Below are positions 35,017 to 48,244 of a DNA stretch of 64,000 nt, one piece after another. The position numbers and the translations under genes are program-made. The DNA is taken from assembly GCA_038501195.1 (NCBI GenBank), contig JBBPUQ010000003.1, forward strand, positions 2,062,501 through 2,126,500, given 5' to 3'. The stretch is from Nemania diffusa. Its lineage: Eukaryota; Ascomycota; Sordariomycetes; Xylariales; Xylariaceae. The first letter of the stretch is position 1, and each line of letters starts with the position of its first letter. Below the pieces are notes generated by a model. The model had not been told where the DNA came from, did no database searches, and was given only the letters and a program-made list of their open reading frames with translations.

Positions 35017-36454
35017 GATCTGGGTTGGGCTGATTCTTGATCTCGTGTTAGAATTCTGTCACATCTCAGATAAACTAGGGACCCCATCTGGCCACTATGC
35101 GTACACCCGCGACCGCATGTGTCACATTCTAAGCATTGGTGGTTATCTCTTTGCTACCAATCATATGCAGCTCAGAGGCCCCTCAGGTTGAGCCCCTTCT
35201 AACAGAAGCACCAGGTAGCATTACTGACTCCCAGGGCTTGCGAGAAATGCTTGTGGTAGTCAACTAAACGACGAATTGCTGTAATAAATAGTTTTAGAAT
35301 AAGTCGATGGGCCAGGTCGAAATTGCTACTACAAGGATTCTGTCCAATCGGTATGGCAAGGTACTGCAGGAAGGACGGTTTGCCGACCAATGCGACGTTA
35401 CTCTCTTCAGCAGCCACAGACTAAACAGTATATGATCTTCAGAATCCTAGCTATTGGGGGTACACTTTAGATGGCAGCTATCCATTACCTACAATATCGT
35501 CTGCCTTACTACACACCGTATAACGTATAACCCGGAAGTCTGTAAGAAAAAGACACCTAAGGTGCGTCCGGGAGAGACTAAAGGGGTATCGTTCCATGCA
35601 TCCCCATGCATCCCCATGAAGCCTTGCATCAGTAATAGGTAAATGCCAATGGTGGGAAGACACTTGTGGATCTCGAACACCATCGACCCTGCCCTACCCC
35701 CACGAGTCTACCCACGGGATTGCTCGCAAGGACTTTTCAAGACAATACCGGGTTCCCGGGATGGAATCTTAAGCGGATATGGACGTCGTAGCGAGAATGA
35801 AATTTCCCTCCAGGGATAATCCAGCCACGTGCAGCTTCGTCTCGCCATTTCCTGAGCGAGGCGCATCTTTATTCGTTAACGCTATTTCAGGCTCTTACGG
35901 AACTGACAGCTATTCTGCATTTATACACTCGAGTTGGTTCCCAATAGTCTTATTGAAATGCTCCGCTATGGGCTGATGGCATGTTGTCAAATGCAGGTGC
36001 GCAATTTGTGGTCTAATTATCGAGGGAGCGACGTGCAGAATTATAAAAAATAATAATAATAAAACGAGTGAAAGGAGCCGCTGGCCTTGTCACGAATACA
36101 TCGAGGGATATATACACTGGTTCCGCTGTCATCACCTGTCGACTATCCCTATAAGTCATACACCGATACTACGCCGACTTATCTGTATACGTCGTCTTGC
36201 ATGGTGACGGCTTGCACCTTGCCCTTGGGCTTCACCAACCTAGCGTTCGTGTGTGACCGTCATAATGTCTGTTCATAACGGAATACTACATCTCCTCGGT
36301 AGCCTCACCCATTATTATCCTTTGTCGTGCAACATATATAGATTCGCGTCGGATCATTGCTATTGCAGTTATCGTTTCACCCGCTCTCTCACCCAGGCAC
36401 TTTATTCCAAATCCTTACAAGTGAATCCTCGTTTTCTGCAGCAGCCCGTACGTC
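35017..36454. other. Spacer between WRAP73 and the RRM gene
   Basis: No gene seen. ATGCATCCCC is repeated in tandem around 35596-35615. The last few hundred bases are C- and T-rich and probably contain the RRM gene promoter. Confidence 0.45.
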
Positions 36455-37899
36455 ATGCCTTCAGAACTGGTATATCAATATAAACAACAAACACCTATTA
36501 ATGGTACCATTTCGGGCATGGCACCGCCAGGGAATGAGACGGGTTACTATTACATCCCGATCGCGAATGTAAGTGGTTTTTAGATGTAGCTACGCTACCG
36601 ATGCTTCTTCAAAGGTTGATAATGTTTCTAACAGCACATCCGCTTTATTAGCTACCTTGGCAGACATCGTGGCAGGAACTTAAGGATCACGTCCGAATTG
36701 TCTGCTCGGTCGAGCACGTTGAAATAAACGAGGACAGCACCAGCGGCCATGTAATCCTAAAAGGCCGAGCTAACTTCGATGCAGCCTTCCGTATGGTTGT
36801 ACAACAGATTTTGGGTTTCCAGGAAACACTAATTTTATTTTAGAACTTCTCAATGGCGGGATTTTCCATGATCGAGCGCTCATTGCCGATGGAAGAAATG
36901 TAGACAGCTGGGTATTGGTAAAGAAGCATGTAGATGGGCCGCAGTCGCCAATATCTACGAGCAATACAACAACTTCTGCTCAGCAAACTGGGTTTCTTCC
37001 GGCGCATTCTTCTCCAGGTTATGGTGAGGTAGGTAGATCCCGTGGATGAGATAACATTAAATACTCTTCTGTGCGTTTGCACCTGTACTAATGGCCCATA
37101 GTGGTCAGCTGTGCCTAGTAATCCATCCTACATGATAAGCCCAGTAATGGATGCTTCGTCTTACTATGCGCCCTCCCCGATGCCCGAATATATTGATTCG
37201 GGTGCTCCTTATGGGATGAGAGGTTATGCTCTCGAACATTCACAGGCTACGGCAAATTCAGCGATGTCGTATTCATCTGATCCAAGCTACATGCAGCAAC
37301 AAATCCCAGCAGAATATTATGAAAATAGCTACACTACATCTCATTACGATACGGCAACTCAAGATAGAGAGAGATACTACACTGACGCTGTCCCTACCAA
37401 GAAACGGAAAATTATTATCCGACAGCTTCAACCCTGGGCTACCGAGTCTCAAATCCGGGAACTTATTTGCGATAAGGCTGGCTCTGACTCTGAAAAGCTC
37501 CAAAAGCTCGATATGCCTCTAGCGGGCTGCCAGAAAGGAGTGAACCGCGGCTACGTAATCGCAACTTTTGAGTCAGAGGAAATAGCGGAGAGGGTCATCA
37601 AGATTCTCAATAATTACCACTACGATGGACGAATGCTAGAAGTCAAACATACGAAGGAAGGCGTATCTGATCACCGGCCTTCGCCAGGTTCCCGTTCCGG
37701 TCATCAACGTCACTCTCATCACTCCCATCATTCACGTCGTGAGCGACATGATGAAAAGAATAAGAAAGGGAAAGGGAAAGAAAATTCGTACCAAGTCACT
37801 AGCTTCGATGAGAAGAAGAGTAAGGCGTCTTCGTACTCACCCTCCTCGTCTAAATCGGACGTTGTAATTGCCTATGGGTCATCCCCTTCGTATGCTTAA
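36455..37899 (+). CDS. RNA-binding protein with two RRM domains
   Basis: Exons 36455-36568, 36652-36790, 36844-37028 and 37102-37899 give 411 residues with consistent phases. RRM1 (about 32-120) reads YYIPIANLPWQTSWQELKDHV, then VEHVEI and GHVILKGRANFDAAFQLLNG; its RNP-1 is weak, so it may be a protein-binding RRM. A Tyr/Ser/Met-rich linker (about 130-240) follows. RRM2 (about 248-330) has IIIRQLQPWATESQIRELI and GYVIATFESEEIAERVI. The tail is basic, with a His-Ser cluster (HQRHSHHSHHSRRERH) and Lys-Gly repeats, typical of nuclear RNA-binding proteins. The exact family is not recognised; a role in mRNA processing or export is only inferred. Confidence 0.88.
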
Positions 37900-40800
37900 T
37901 TGGACAGATAAGAAGGCATCTCGCGCTTTGGTTTTCTGACAAGGTCTATATTGGGATTAGTCGATCAGCTATTGCTCATGTATGGTTTATGTGTGGTGCT
38001 GTTCTTCTCTACATCTTCGCATCAATTCCATGCTCACGAGACCATTCCTTGAATGTGAATCTACTTTCTTCGAACCCCATCTCCAATTATCCTCCACAAT
38101 ATTCTTAAAAGTGCTCGGATCCTAGGATTTTTGTGTATCTCGGTATCGGTGCCCTAGCCGTTGGGACTTCCAGCAAGCTTTCTACTCGACTTGCACGACA
38201 CGAGCTATCGTAACTTTCTCACGCAAGGCAACAACTTCTGGTAGTCGTGTCGTTGTCGCGGTTGAGGCATCGGTTTCTTACACATGCACGTCATACATAG
38301 TAACGCCAATAATACCTGCATGCATGACTGCCGCGTCCCGACAGGATGCAACTCAGACATACGCAGATAACCTTGACCATGCCGCGTATGTTTCGTCTCT
38401 TTCTTTTGCGAGCTTCCGCGTCTCCCCACGGTTAAATTACCCGGCGTCCTGTCGTGGCCACATCTTCGTGTCTACCTGCTTGTAACCTAGCCACTAACAG
38501 TCAAGCAAATGTAATATTTGGAAAGAATAGGCAGAGTAGCGGCCCTCCTAGGCTTCATATCTACCCACGGACCCCCATCTAACTGCCGCAACCTGTCATT
38601 CTGCGAGTAGCCAGGTAACTATACCCGGTACTCAGGTGCGCTGCGAAACAGCGGTTCCCCCTTGCCAACCTGCCATGCATTCTGCCACACCTAGCTAGTT
38701 GGCGTATCCTTCGTGCCTGGTACCGTTTACCAGCCTTCCCGATTCAGCCTCTTTACCCCTTTCTATACATGTGTGAGCCCGGATTCTAGTTCCGTATTGT
38801 GTTCCTCTACCCTCTTCCCCTCCCTTTCCCCCCACGCAAACGCAATAGCTTGCATGAGACAATAAATAAACGGCCTGCTGCCTACAGGACTAAATAGATG
38901 CGATATTATGGCTTTCAGCCGAGACGAGGTCATCCAGCCGCGTCTGTGGAGAGCTCGAAATGTTTGATACATTGTATTATAACCTAGTAACAAGACTGGT
39001 CATATTACACAAAGTTCATCCAGGATCAGTATCATATTTGCTCACTTAGTCGGGGAGGGCTAGTTTTCTACGTCATGTATGATACTTTTGAAAAGCTCAA
39101 AATCTCTTACACATCTTAAAAATGATGGTATGTATGGTAGATATCTCTCCAGACAATCTTCCAGCTTTCGAACCTCAAACCTTCCGTAAACTAAGCTTAT
39201 ACAAAGCCTGATTAATATCTCAGGTGTAGCATTATATTTGATTCATCCTAGAACTCTAGTTATGTCTGCACTCTTTTCAAGCTTTTCTGGCTCGTCTCCT
39301 GCGATGGAGTGTTTGAATCTTTCACTCATTCGCCGTTCAGCGCGGTACTGTATCTACCAGTCCGCGGAACCCGTCCGAAACTCCAAGCGAGCACTAGCTG
39401 CTTTAACATGCGAACGACGATAAAGACAAGTTTCTAGGAGAGGTGGCCGTTACACTGCCGCAAATACCGCATATCCCGCATACCGCGTATCTAAGGTCGA
39501 TTGGGTTGGCTTGCTTATTATATAGTACCCCGTTCGTGAGCTCATGATATGTGAAACACCTACTATCAGATCTGCAGTACCACGACCATGCAGTCGCAAT
39601 CTCGGTTGGTCATGTTGTGGTACTGATCGTCCATTACCAATTCTTCAACGATCAATAATCCACTTTATCTCTATTGACAAGGAACGTATATCCGAGCCTG
39701 GGAGTTGAAATTAACCACCTATCATTGGAATGATATAGCCATCAAATAGCCCCTACAGCGTCTATCACGCTCTATGCAGGTCGATGTCTCCGTTTTTTCT
39801 TTTTTCGGACCATTTCGCACAGTTTCTCCGAGGGGAAAGGGAGAAAAAGAAAAGGGGCGAAAGGCAAGGCAGAATTTGATATTTGCCACCGCCACACCCC
39901 TCAATCGTCCTGTTCTAGATTTCTAAAAAATCTTCGGTTTGATTTTCTAAACGAAAAGTCATGTACCATCACACCTTAATTCCTGAATTCGGGCCATAGA
40001 ACCAAGATCTAGTTTCAATTCTGATCCATAGAGATCAAACTTCCCCGGAGAGTTCATGTGGCTACCCGGTAGCAAGGATCCGGCATGTATCTATCTTGAC
40101 CCAGAAAAGTAGATGTTTTTAGAAAAGAATAGTGAAGGGGCCATACATAGCTGTACGATTCCGGAGTCAATGAATTGTCCAAATTAATAGGACAGAGAAT
40201 ATGACAAGAGGAAATTCCAAATCCATCCCCATAGCTATCACTATCAGGTGGTAAAATAACTGAGTAACCATGGAGCGCTCCAGCTTCAATATTCAATGAC
40301 ATCAAGTAGATTGAGAGGCTAGCTAAAGAAAGCAGTCTACGAAGCGCAATCACCCTTCTATCTTCAATTTTCCGCTACTATTCATATACTAGTAATCCAA
40401 GATTAGTTTTCTATTAATCAATGAATAGAATAATTACTATTAGTGTAAAAATATGAAAATTAAACTACCTACATCTTCTAGATCTATATCCTGCCCTTAT
40501 ACTCTAATGTCGCGACCTTGATGCTTATTTAAAGAATTAATTCAATTGTAGCAACTTAGTATTCGAAACTATAACCTTAGGTGTTAGTTGAAATAGTTAT
40601 CAGATAGCTATTCTTTCTAACGCGAAGGTATTAAAAGATAGAAACAAAGGCTTAGTCCTCACAATAGTGTTGCATGGTGCCTTATAATTATATCGTTAAT
40701 TTTTCATAAGATCAATAGCGTGGTTTCCCCGTGACACGTAATAGTTCCAAATTCCTTTGAGATGCAGGCTAGGGGTTTGTAGGGTAGTATTTTCTATAGG

Positions 40801-41924
40801 TCGGAGCAAGTTCTTAACAATGCTCATTATTGCATCCAGATGTCATGATTAGCACAGATATAAGCAGTAAATAATTGAGGGCTGACCACTCTTTGTTAAC
40901 TGTTTAGTATAAAGTTTGCCCCAACATCGGGTTGCACGGTTTGACGCCACCATCAGGGAGAAGTCTCGGGGAAAAGCTTTTCGCGTCGATACTAGATAGC
41001 AAAAGCTATAAATAAGTGCTTTAACATGCCAGTGACATTTGCAAGTGCGACGCACAGTAACAGGCCCCAATCTTTCCCGGCGCATCTATACAATCAAAAA
41101 ACGTCATTTTATTGAAAATACATATTAGAGTCTTAAAGGAATTAATAGTTAATTGCAAGTATTCGCCAAGCTTGCTACAAAAAATTCTTCCTTAAGCTAT
41201 AGTATCACACACGTTAATAGGTGCACCGTACAACATTAAGAGGATTTCGAGGGAAAAGGAGTTTATATTGACTATGTCACGGAGAAGAACTACAGCACTA
41301 AACCGCAACATTACCAAAAGTAGAACCTTGTCAAAGTGAGACTTGAGACCGAAATTTCTATCGACTGTTTTCTGACTAAGTATTAATTTAGAAACACTAT
41401 TGAGACCTTGGTCAAGTCTCCGTCACACGGCCCGTTTTAATATTTCACTTGTATCATCGGCAAACTAAAAAAAGTACTGATTGAGGTAAGACTAGCTTGT
41501 AAAAAATGCAGTTTTCTCTTCGAAGAATATATGCATTCTTAAGAGGCTATAACGTAAGGAAGTACTCTTTCAATTGCGCTTATTTCTACTCAATAACACG
41601 ACTCTGATGATCATATGTTTAGTATCTAACAGTAAGGCCTGCTATTCTGTTGTCAAAACTAATTCAAAAATAAATACAATGGATCAATAACTAAAGTCTT
41701 ATGCCCTTACAGGGTTAACAAAAAAGGAAAACTCGAAAAGGGATAGGCGACAGCTACAGGGGTTAAGTTACAAAACAAGGCGAGAAAGCTAATTCGAAAT
41801 TAAATGCAGTGGAGTGTGACGAACCATCTTTTCGAGGGTTCCATTCAAATTTAGGCCTCTTTTATACTCCTAATATCTTGTTATTGCCCTCAGCTAACCT
41901 TGAATGCTGTGGATATGTTAAGGG

Positions 41925-42045
41925 GGTCTGTCCGGGAGTGAATTGGAGGCCTGTAGGACCTAGGAAGAAGGGCGTAGAAAGGGTCTAGTAAAGGGCTCAA
42001 TAGAAATATCAATTGATTCCTAGCCCCCTAGGGTCATGAGGGGAC
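41925..42045 (-). repeat. Dispersed repeat, copy B
   Basis: The reverse complement aligns with 1335-1455 over about 120 bases at roughly 80 percent identity by eye. Differences are mostly transitions. It lies in the AT-rich gene desert, and no element ends were found. Confidence 0.7.
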
Positions 42046-42370
42046 CAGAGGATCTCTCTCCATATAGTCGAAACCATAGATACAATCACCCTATAAGGTC
42101 TGGCTACTTTACCCCTGATAGAATCTTATTAGAAGATCTAAGCATTGTACGATTTACTAGCTTATGACAATAATTGCCTTACCCATTTCCGTAGCTTCGA
42201 TTCTACTAATCAGTTAAGACGTATAGGAAAATACTAGCTCAATTTGTCGGTAGGCTGTACCATGGTAGGTCCAGGGTGTACTGTCACTCCGTACGCAAGG
42301 CGGTAGCACTAGTCAAAATGCAACAATTTCTAAGGCAAGGCGGTACATGTCACGTGCCCTAGGGTCTAGT

Positions 42371-42397
42371 ACTGTACGTGTATAGTACACGTACAGT
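42371..42397. repeat. Perfect hairpin with 12-base arms
   Basis: ACTGTACGTGTA, a 3-base loop TAG, then TACACGTACAGT. Further GTAC-rich sequence follows to about 42430. It lies in the gene desert, with no gene within 700 bases downstream. Confidence 0.85.
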
Positions 42398-43203
42398 CCT
42401 GTACACTATTACTGCGTACTGCGTACGTACAAAATACATACAAAATATACTTACGAATAACGTTCCAACAAACTTACTTATATCGAGTGCGAGAGTTCTC
42501 TTCGCTACTGCACAACGCGAGTTTTCAATTTTGTAGCGCGATGTCGTTGGAAAACAACCTTTTCGTATATACATATATATATTTGGTAGAGTTTAAGCAA
42601 CGTAGGTTTGTCACAAATTTGGGTATATAAAACATACTTGGGTAGCTTTGTTGTGCTGGAATATGCATATAGGCCCTAGGGTTCTATACCTAGTGACTGA
42701 GTTGTGTGATCTCATCTTCGACATCAAGATTGAAGCAGGGTATGATAATAATATTATATAATATGAACTCGAAGCCGATATTTTGTCCATCTTACTAGCA
42801 CACTGCTTACTGTTGCAAAGAAAATTTTAAATTTTATCATACCACCTCCACTTTTATTTTGCCATGTCTACCTAGGTACCTATATCAACCTAGAAGTGAG
42901 GCTGTTCGATAGAGTGAGCCGCAGGTGAGGGTGGCGATACGATGTTGAAGCACCTACCCCACATCGTCTAGGTGATAATATAAGCAAGGTAGAGACGGTA
43001 AGCTCCACCAGGGTCCAGGATCCTTGGTCTCTTCGCACTTTAGCAAGAGGCTGAAGATGCTGAGAGAGTAGATAGTAGAACCCAATAGGTAAATAAACAT
43101 AACAAGTTCGACTTCAACGAGTGGTATATGATTTCTGAATATTGATAGGATTTCGGAGTTCATCGGTAGATACTGCTCAGCTCATCATTTAAAGATATCT
43201 ATA

Positions 43204-46200
43204 TCATACCTCTGAAAACTTCACGCCCGCCATAACAGGGTAGGTGCTTGATTCCACGGCTAGCATACCGCGCTCGTACATGAACAACCAAACAGCATCA
43301 GTGTCAATAGCTTCAAGTGCGGTACGGACCTCAGGTCGCTGTGATTCCAAGGCATCGGCAAGTAGTACCAGGATCTGGTCAAAAATATCGTCGTCGATCC
43401 GAACGTAATTTACAATCGCGACGAGTAGATTCTGCACCGCATCCCAGGTCTGCACAGATAGTGCAAAACGGCCCAAGCCCGAACCACTTGTAACACTCTC
43501 ACTGGTAGACTTCGCGACATCTTTCTCGGTATCTTGAATTTCGAATTGTCCATCAGCAGTACGGGTCGGGATGATTATCCCGCCGCCTTCTTCCAGGCGA
43601 GTCCTGCCAAAGGGCATTGTAGCAGCAGATGCTCGAACATTTCCTCTCCCTTTGCTTCTATCCCGCTCCTGTGACCGCAGAGCCTCGGCTCTAACTTTGC
43701 GGCACCATTTTCCCAGTCCGTTATCCCACCACTCGGTCTTGAAGCGTGTGCTCAAGAAGTCGCCAGCAGCGCCACAGAGCGCGCATAATGCTTCGGAAGC
43801 TGCGACGACGACAAATGTCTCGGGGTCGTATAGCCTCTCTATTAGTACGGGCCACACGGCGTTGACGAGTGGCAGGAAGTCATTTTCATCAGGGGAGAGC
43901 GCCGGGCACACTGTCGCAAGAAGGTTAAGTAAAGACTTCCGGAGAGTTGGCGAGGGAGACGTGAGGTAATGCTGTGTCAAACTCGTGATGCGTGAGAGTA
44001 GTTGAAAGGTTCGTGTCTTTGGGAGTGGGGGCTTCTCGACTTCGGTGTCGGCTGTCTCTTCGTCACCTGTACTACTTTCGGCTGCGGTCTTAGCGGCATC
44101 GGATACGCCGAAGGGGCGGCCTGGATGTCTTTCTAATTGCTCAAATTCTAGCTGCTCCCGGTGCCGCTTCTTTTGGCGGTCGTGACGCCCGTCTAAAATT
44201 CGACACAAATCACTCACAGTGGCGATCTCTCGGGCGAGTTTCCTGTGGTGGATTGATTCCGGAGTATCTTTAAGTAATAGATTACTCGACCTAGCGCCTT
44301 GCTGTACAATCTCTGCAAGTACGCTAAAAAGACTTTCTGCGAATAGGGTATAGCCATGGTAGTTATCAAGTGCGGCGAATATCGATGCCACAACGTCGTC
44401 AAGATATGGTATGAGTCGCGGACCAGCAAGTCTCACCATTAATCGTAGTACTTGTGTAGATGCTGGAGAGATGTCAAAGGTATTGAGACGGAGAGACACC
44501 GAGCTCACCATGTAATCGACATTATCAATAATTAAATCCGTAACATTTGGATAACCGCACGCTACTGCAATGTTGTTGAGGCTAACAATTGCATGTTGCC
44601 TCAAATGAGGGATATCGGAACCGAGGAACGTTGTAATAGGATATAGTACGTCGATTAATTCCGGTCGAAATCCTTCTCGCATTCTCGATGCTGCGTATGT
44701 CGTAACCTCTAGTGCAAGGGCCTGCATTCTCCAGTCTATTTCTTCTGCCTCAGCCAGTGAGTCGAGAATCGCGACTGAGAAGGTATATAGTTCCTGTAAC
44801 GCGGACTCGCTCCCATCCGACGTCTCAACCGCCGTCGAGAAGTCTAGAAATTCATCTAGCTCGGATGATTGGCTAAGCGTTGACTTAATCAGCTCGAACG
44901 TTAACCAATACGAAGTGACTCGGCTAGGCCCGTCAGATTCGCGCAAATAACTCATCATATCACTTGCTAATTTAATGCGTTGAAACTGTGACCCGATTTT
45001 TGATATGAGATTGAGGAGCGCTTCGCGCGTTGAGCGCTCTGTCTCGCGGGGGATCAAAACTGGCTGGAAAGGTGTCAATTGACCGCGTTCGGCTAAGCTC
45101 ATGCTACTCGACTCAAGGGCGTTAGAAGGGAGTTCGGACAGGACGCCTCGTAAATTCGATCCAACGACTAGTGCTGTTGCACTATCCCTCAATGCGACGA
45201 CTAATGAATCATCCAAAATCGATGAATCGATTTGAAGGATGGTGATGAAATTCTGTCCCTTTAGGAGATTTTGCATAGCCTGCTGCTTGATTCTCTCTTC
45301 GCTAGATTGGACCATCCGCGGCAGGCTTACGACCCAGTTATAGACGGTGTTCTTGATAGCATCTCCAAGCTCGGGATAAATCCTGGCTAGGTCAGTAAGG
45401 CTCGTTTTGTAGATTGAGTCCTGGCCGTTGTCATCGCTTAGGATTATTGCTGTCTCAACCAGTATAGAGGAAACATCAGAAAGAGACTGATGGCACTCGT
45501 CTAGAAGCGCAACGCATAAATTCTCCAACGCATCTCGTACGTCTTCAGACAAATCACTTCGCAGCTTCAAAACACTAGCTAGCGCAAGCTTGACTTTGAC
45601 TACAGTCGCCTTTAGCCATGAGCCTGACAAGATTTTCCCTTCCGCATCCTTGTCAATCTCATTATCAGAAATAGGCTCGTTCAGTATTCCCCTTACTTGG
45701 ATATCTCCTAGCACCTTGGTGAGTATGTGTTTCAAAGCTTCAATGCCTTGCACAAGGACCTTCTTCTGAGTTTTCAGTGATGCCGGGGGTGCTAGAAGTC
45801 TGCTTAATGAAGACACGATTCCAGGTAGGAACGTGGCTAAGACTGTTTGATCTTTAATTGTGCCCACTAGCGCGTTGAGCGCCTGCAGTGCTTCAAGCTG
45901 GATTGCGGAAGTCCGGCCATGAGTAATCCCGTCCAGCACGACGGTGATAGCATGGCCAAGAGTTGGTATGGCATTTACCTCGACCAGGGCTGCGGCTCCA
46001 ATAGGTGACGATCGTAAAGCTTTGACAATCGAGGTCAAGGTTTTCAACGACTCCAACTCGGTCTCTTCGGGAATGCTGTGTTTCCTCTCCTGACCGGGCA
46101 CGCCAGCGATGATGAAAGTCAGAAGCAAAAGCACTTGCTGAGCAAGCTCATTGGGTAGTTTGCTCTTCCAGCCATGATCGACGAGTGTCCTTAAGCACTT

Positions 46201-46547
46201 GATTGTGACTTCTGTCACACGTATAGGATACTGTTGCTGATATCGTAGAATATTGGACAACGGAAAGAAAACATAATCCGCCAGCTTCTCATCTAAAACA
46301 GTGACATCTTGCAGTACTTGGCGGCCTAGAAGCGCTGACAAATCTTCCGTGGCCTTAATCAGATCGTTGGCGCTCGCCTGCTTGTCGGATGAGCGCATGA
46401 CTAAATCATTTATAGAGACGCATCGTGGCTTGAGCTGCACCCGACGGTTTTAGCGGGCTGTTATCATCGGCATAGTTATGAGGGGTTAGCACAGTAGGAT
46501 ACCTCTTGAAAGAATTGATTCCGGGCAGTGGAATGATTGGTGGCCAT
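43204..46547 (-). CDS. tti1: TTI1, HEAT-repeat subunit of the TTT complex
   Basis: Tti1 partners Tel2 and Tti2 in the TTT co-chaperone that matures PIKK kinases (TOR, ATM, ATR). A 15-codon first exon, 46547-46503 (MATNHSTARNQFFQE), joins 46434-43204 across a 68-base intron, giving 1091 residues, the usual length. The rest is a helical HEAT array from end to end: LKPRCVSI near the start, RVTEVTIKCLRTLVDHGW, IQLEALQALNALVGTIKDQT, SDIPHLRQHAIVSLNNIAVACGY cut short here as DIPHLRQHAIVSLNNI, and a C-terminal Lys/Arg-rich linker. The big exon is uninterrupted for 3.2 kb. The stop at 43204 directly follows GAG|GTATGA, a possible donor, so a short further 3' exon cannot be excluded. Its divergent neighbour is the DUF1749 gene. 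Confidence 0.92.
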
Positions 46548-47191
46548 TTTGAGAGTTACTTAAGTAGTTCATGGTCTCCGTAAAGGTAGTTTCAAAAGGT
46601 AATAATCATAAACCAAGCGGATTATAAGGTTCTGTACAGATTGATGGGGAAAGGGTAGGTACATTGCACTCACTAACCTGGAGCTGGGATGGGTGAATGC
46701 TTTTTGGGGGTGGGGGATCAACACATACCGCTAACCATAGCGCTAACTATATTAAAAAGGTAGGTATCACCTTCCACGCTATATCACCTAATCGATGCAA
46801 CTTTCTAGATTGTAACACGGATTCCTACAAAATAATAGGACTTACATATAAATTAATAAAAATGAATATATGTATATCTTGTTAAACTGCTTATTAGACT
46901 GGCTTAGTTATAAATAAGTTTGGACTAACATTTCTGAGGTGGTTCAATATATGCATATTATATACTTATTGCATAATATGTACTAATACATCATTTTCCA
47001 AGTATACTTGATATTACAAACCCATATAGGTAGGTACCATGTAGGTAGTAGACCTGTCTGGCGTCTTTGGTGTGCATTTGGAGCCTAAGAACCCATACAT
47101 ATATATACTCTTGCTATTCAATTCCAATAAAAGAGTTGAACTTTCCAACCTAAAAATATACCTCTCCGGTAAATGAGGATATTCTGTCATT
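46548..47191. promoter_or_regulatory. Divergent promoter region, TTI1 and DUF1749 gene
   Basis: 644 bases between start codons of outward genes. It contains AT-rich stretches near 46850-47000 and a TAGGTAGGTACC word near 47027-47047. No specific factor site was identified. Confidence 0.45.
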
Positions 47192-48244
47192 ATGAGTCCT
47201 CCAAATACCTTCACCACGACAGTACACCCGTTCCCTTCGCCGACATCGCATGCCTGTGCCTACGAGATTGGCCCTCAGAATGCGAAGAACTCGCTCGTCT
47301 TCATCGGAGGCCTGGGCGATGGCCCTCACACCGTGCCTTACCCCCGTAGGATAGCCAAGCAACTGGAGGAAAATCCGAGTCTTAGTTACTCGGTGTTTGA
47401 ATTCAGATTGAAAAGCTCCTTCTCCGCCTTTGGTTTCGCCCGGCTGGTCGATGATGTCGCCGACATGGCGGCGCTGGTGAAGTATCTCCGGAGCCTCGGC
47501 AAGGAGCGAATTGTGCTCATGGGCCATTCGACTGGATGTCAGGTACCTAATGAACCCGGCGGCATCCTACCTACCATAGGCGTGCATGTTTGCCGGGCGG
47601 GCGGCTAACATGGTACAGGATTGCATGGAGTACGCCTCGCCGGCACACGCGGCGCCACCTGTGGAGGGTTTCATTCTCCAGGCTCCCGTATGTGACGGCG
47701 ATGCAATGGCGCTTGACATGGGTCGCGGCCCGCTAGAGGAGAGCACAAAGTTCGCCAAGCAGCTCATTGACGCCGGAAAGGGTCAGGACCGCATGCCGTT
47801 AAACCAATTACCCGCCTTCATGCAAGATTCCCCAATCTCGGCGTGGCGATGGTACGCCCTAGCAGCAGCTGAGTATGTTCAATTCTATAACCTATGAGGA
47901 TAAGGTATACCTAACCTTAGGCGTCGTGTTGTGCTGACCAGACATCCCCCTCTGCTAGCGGTGAGGATAATTACTTCTCGCCGAATTTACCAGACGAGGT
48001 GGCTGCTTCGTACTGGAAGAGGATAGACAAGCCTCTCTTGGTCCTTCATTCTGGCGATGACGAATTTGTTCCAAAGTCGGTCAACACGAAGGAGTTGATC
48101 AACCACTGGCGGGAGTTGTGCAAGCCTGCAATCGTTAGCGAATTGTCGGGAATAATCCCGGGGGCCGGTCACAGAGTCGAGCAACCGGAAGCCGAAAAAT
48201 GGCTTTCCAACACTGTAATCAAGTTCCTGCAGAACATCAAGTGA
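47192..48244 (+). CDS. DUF1749 alpha/beta hydrolase
   Basis: Exons 47192-47542, 47619-47872 and 47959-48244 join to 296 residues. The alpha/beta-hydrolase fold is visible: an oxyanion-side glycine loop in LVFIGGLGDGPH, and the nucleophile elbow GHSTGCQ (Ser in GxSxG) at the end of exon 1, cut by an intron whose branch site is GGCTAACA. Then come the acid region LLVLHSGDDEFVP and a C-terminal His in GAGHRVEQ. DUF1749 members are esterase-like; one fungal group acts in siderophore breakdown and another is uncharacterised. No signal peptide is seen, so it is cytosolic. Substrate unknown. It starts at 47192 in TTATGAGTCC. Confidence 0.92.

Larger units (their letters stand above)
37900..43203. 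other. AT-rich gene desert of 5.3 kb
   Basis: No gene supported on either strand; stops are dense and the longest frames (about 100 codons) lack ATG starts or domains. It holds copy B of the dispersed repeat (41925-42045), a perfect 12-base-arm hairpin at 42371-42397 and an imperfect hairpin near 39570-39630. It may be a RIP-degraded repeat block between two conserved gene groups. Confidence 0.55.

Noticed and set aside
40054..40353. 99-codon minus-strand frame with a hydrophobic start, possible secreted protein
   Set aside because: The only start is GTG, flanks are AT-rich desert, and no cysteine pattern or family was seen.
43571..43969. 132-codon plus-strand frame
   Set aside because: It is the complement of TTI1 coding sequence and has no independent support.
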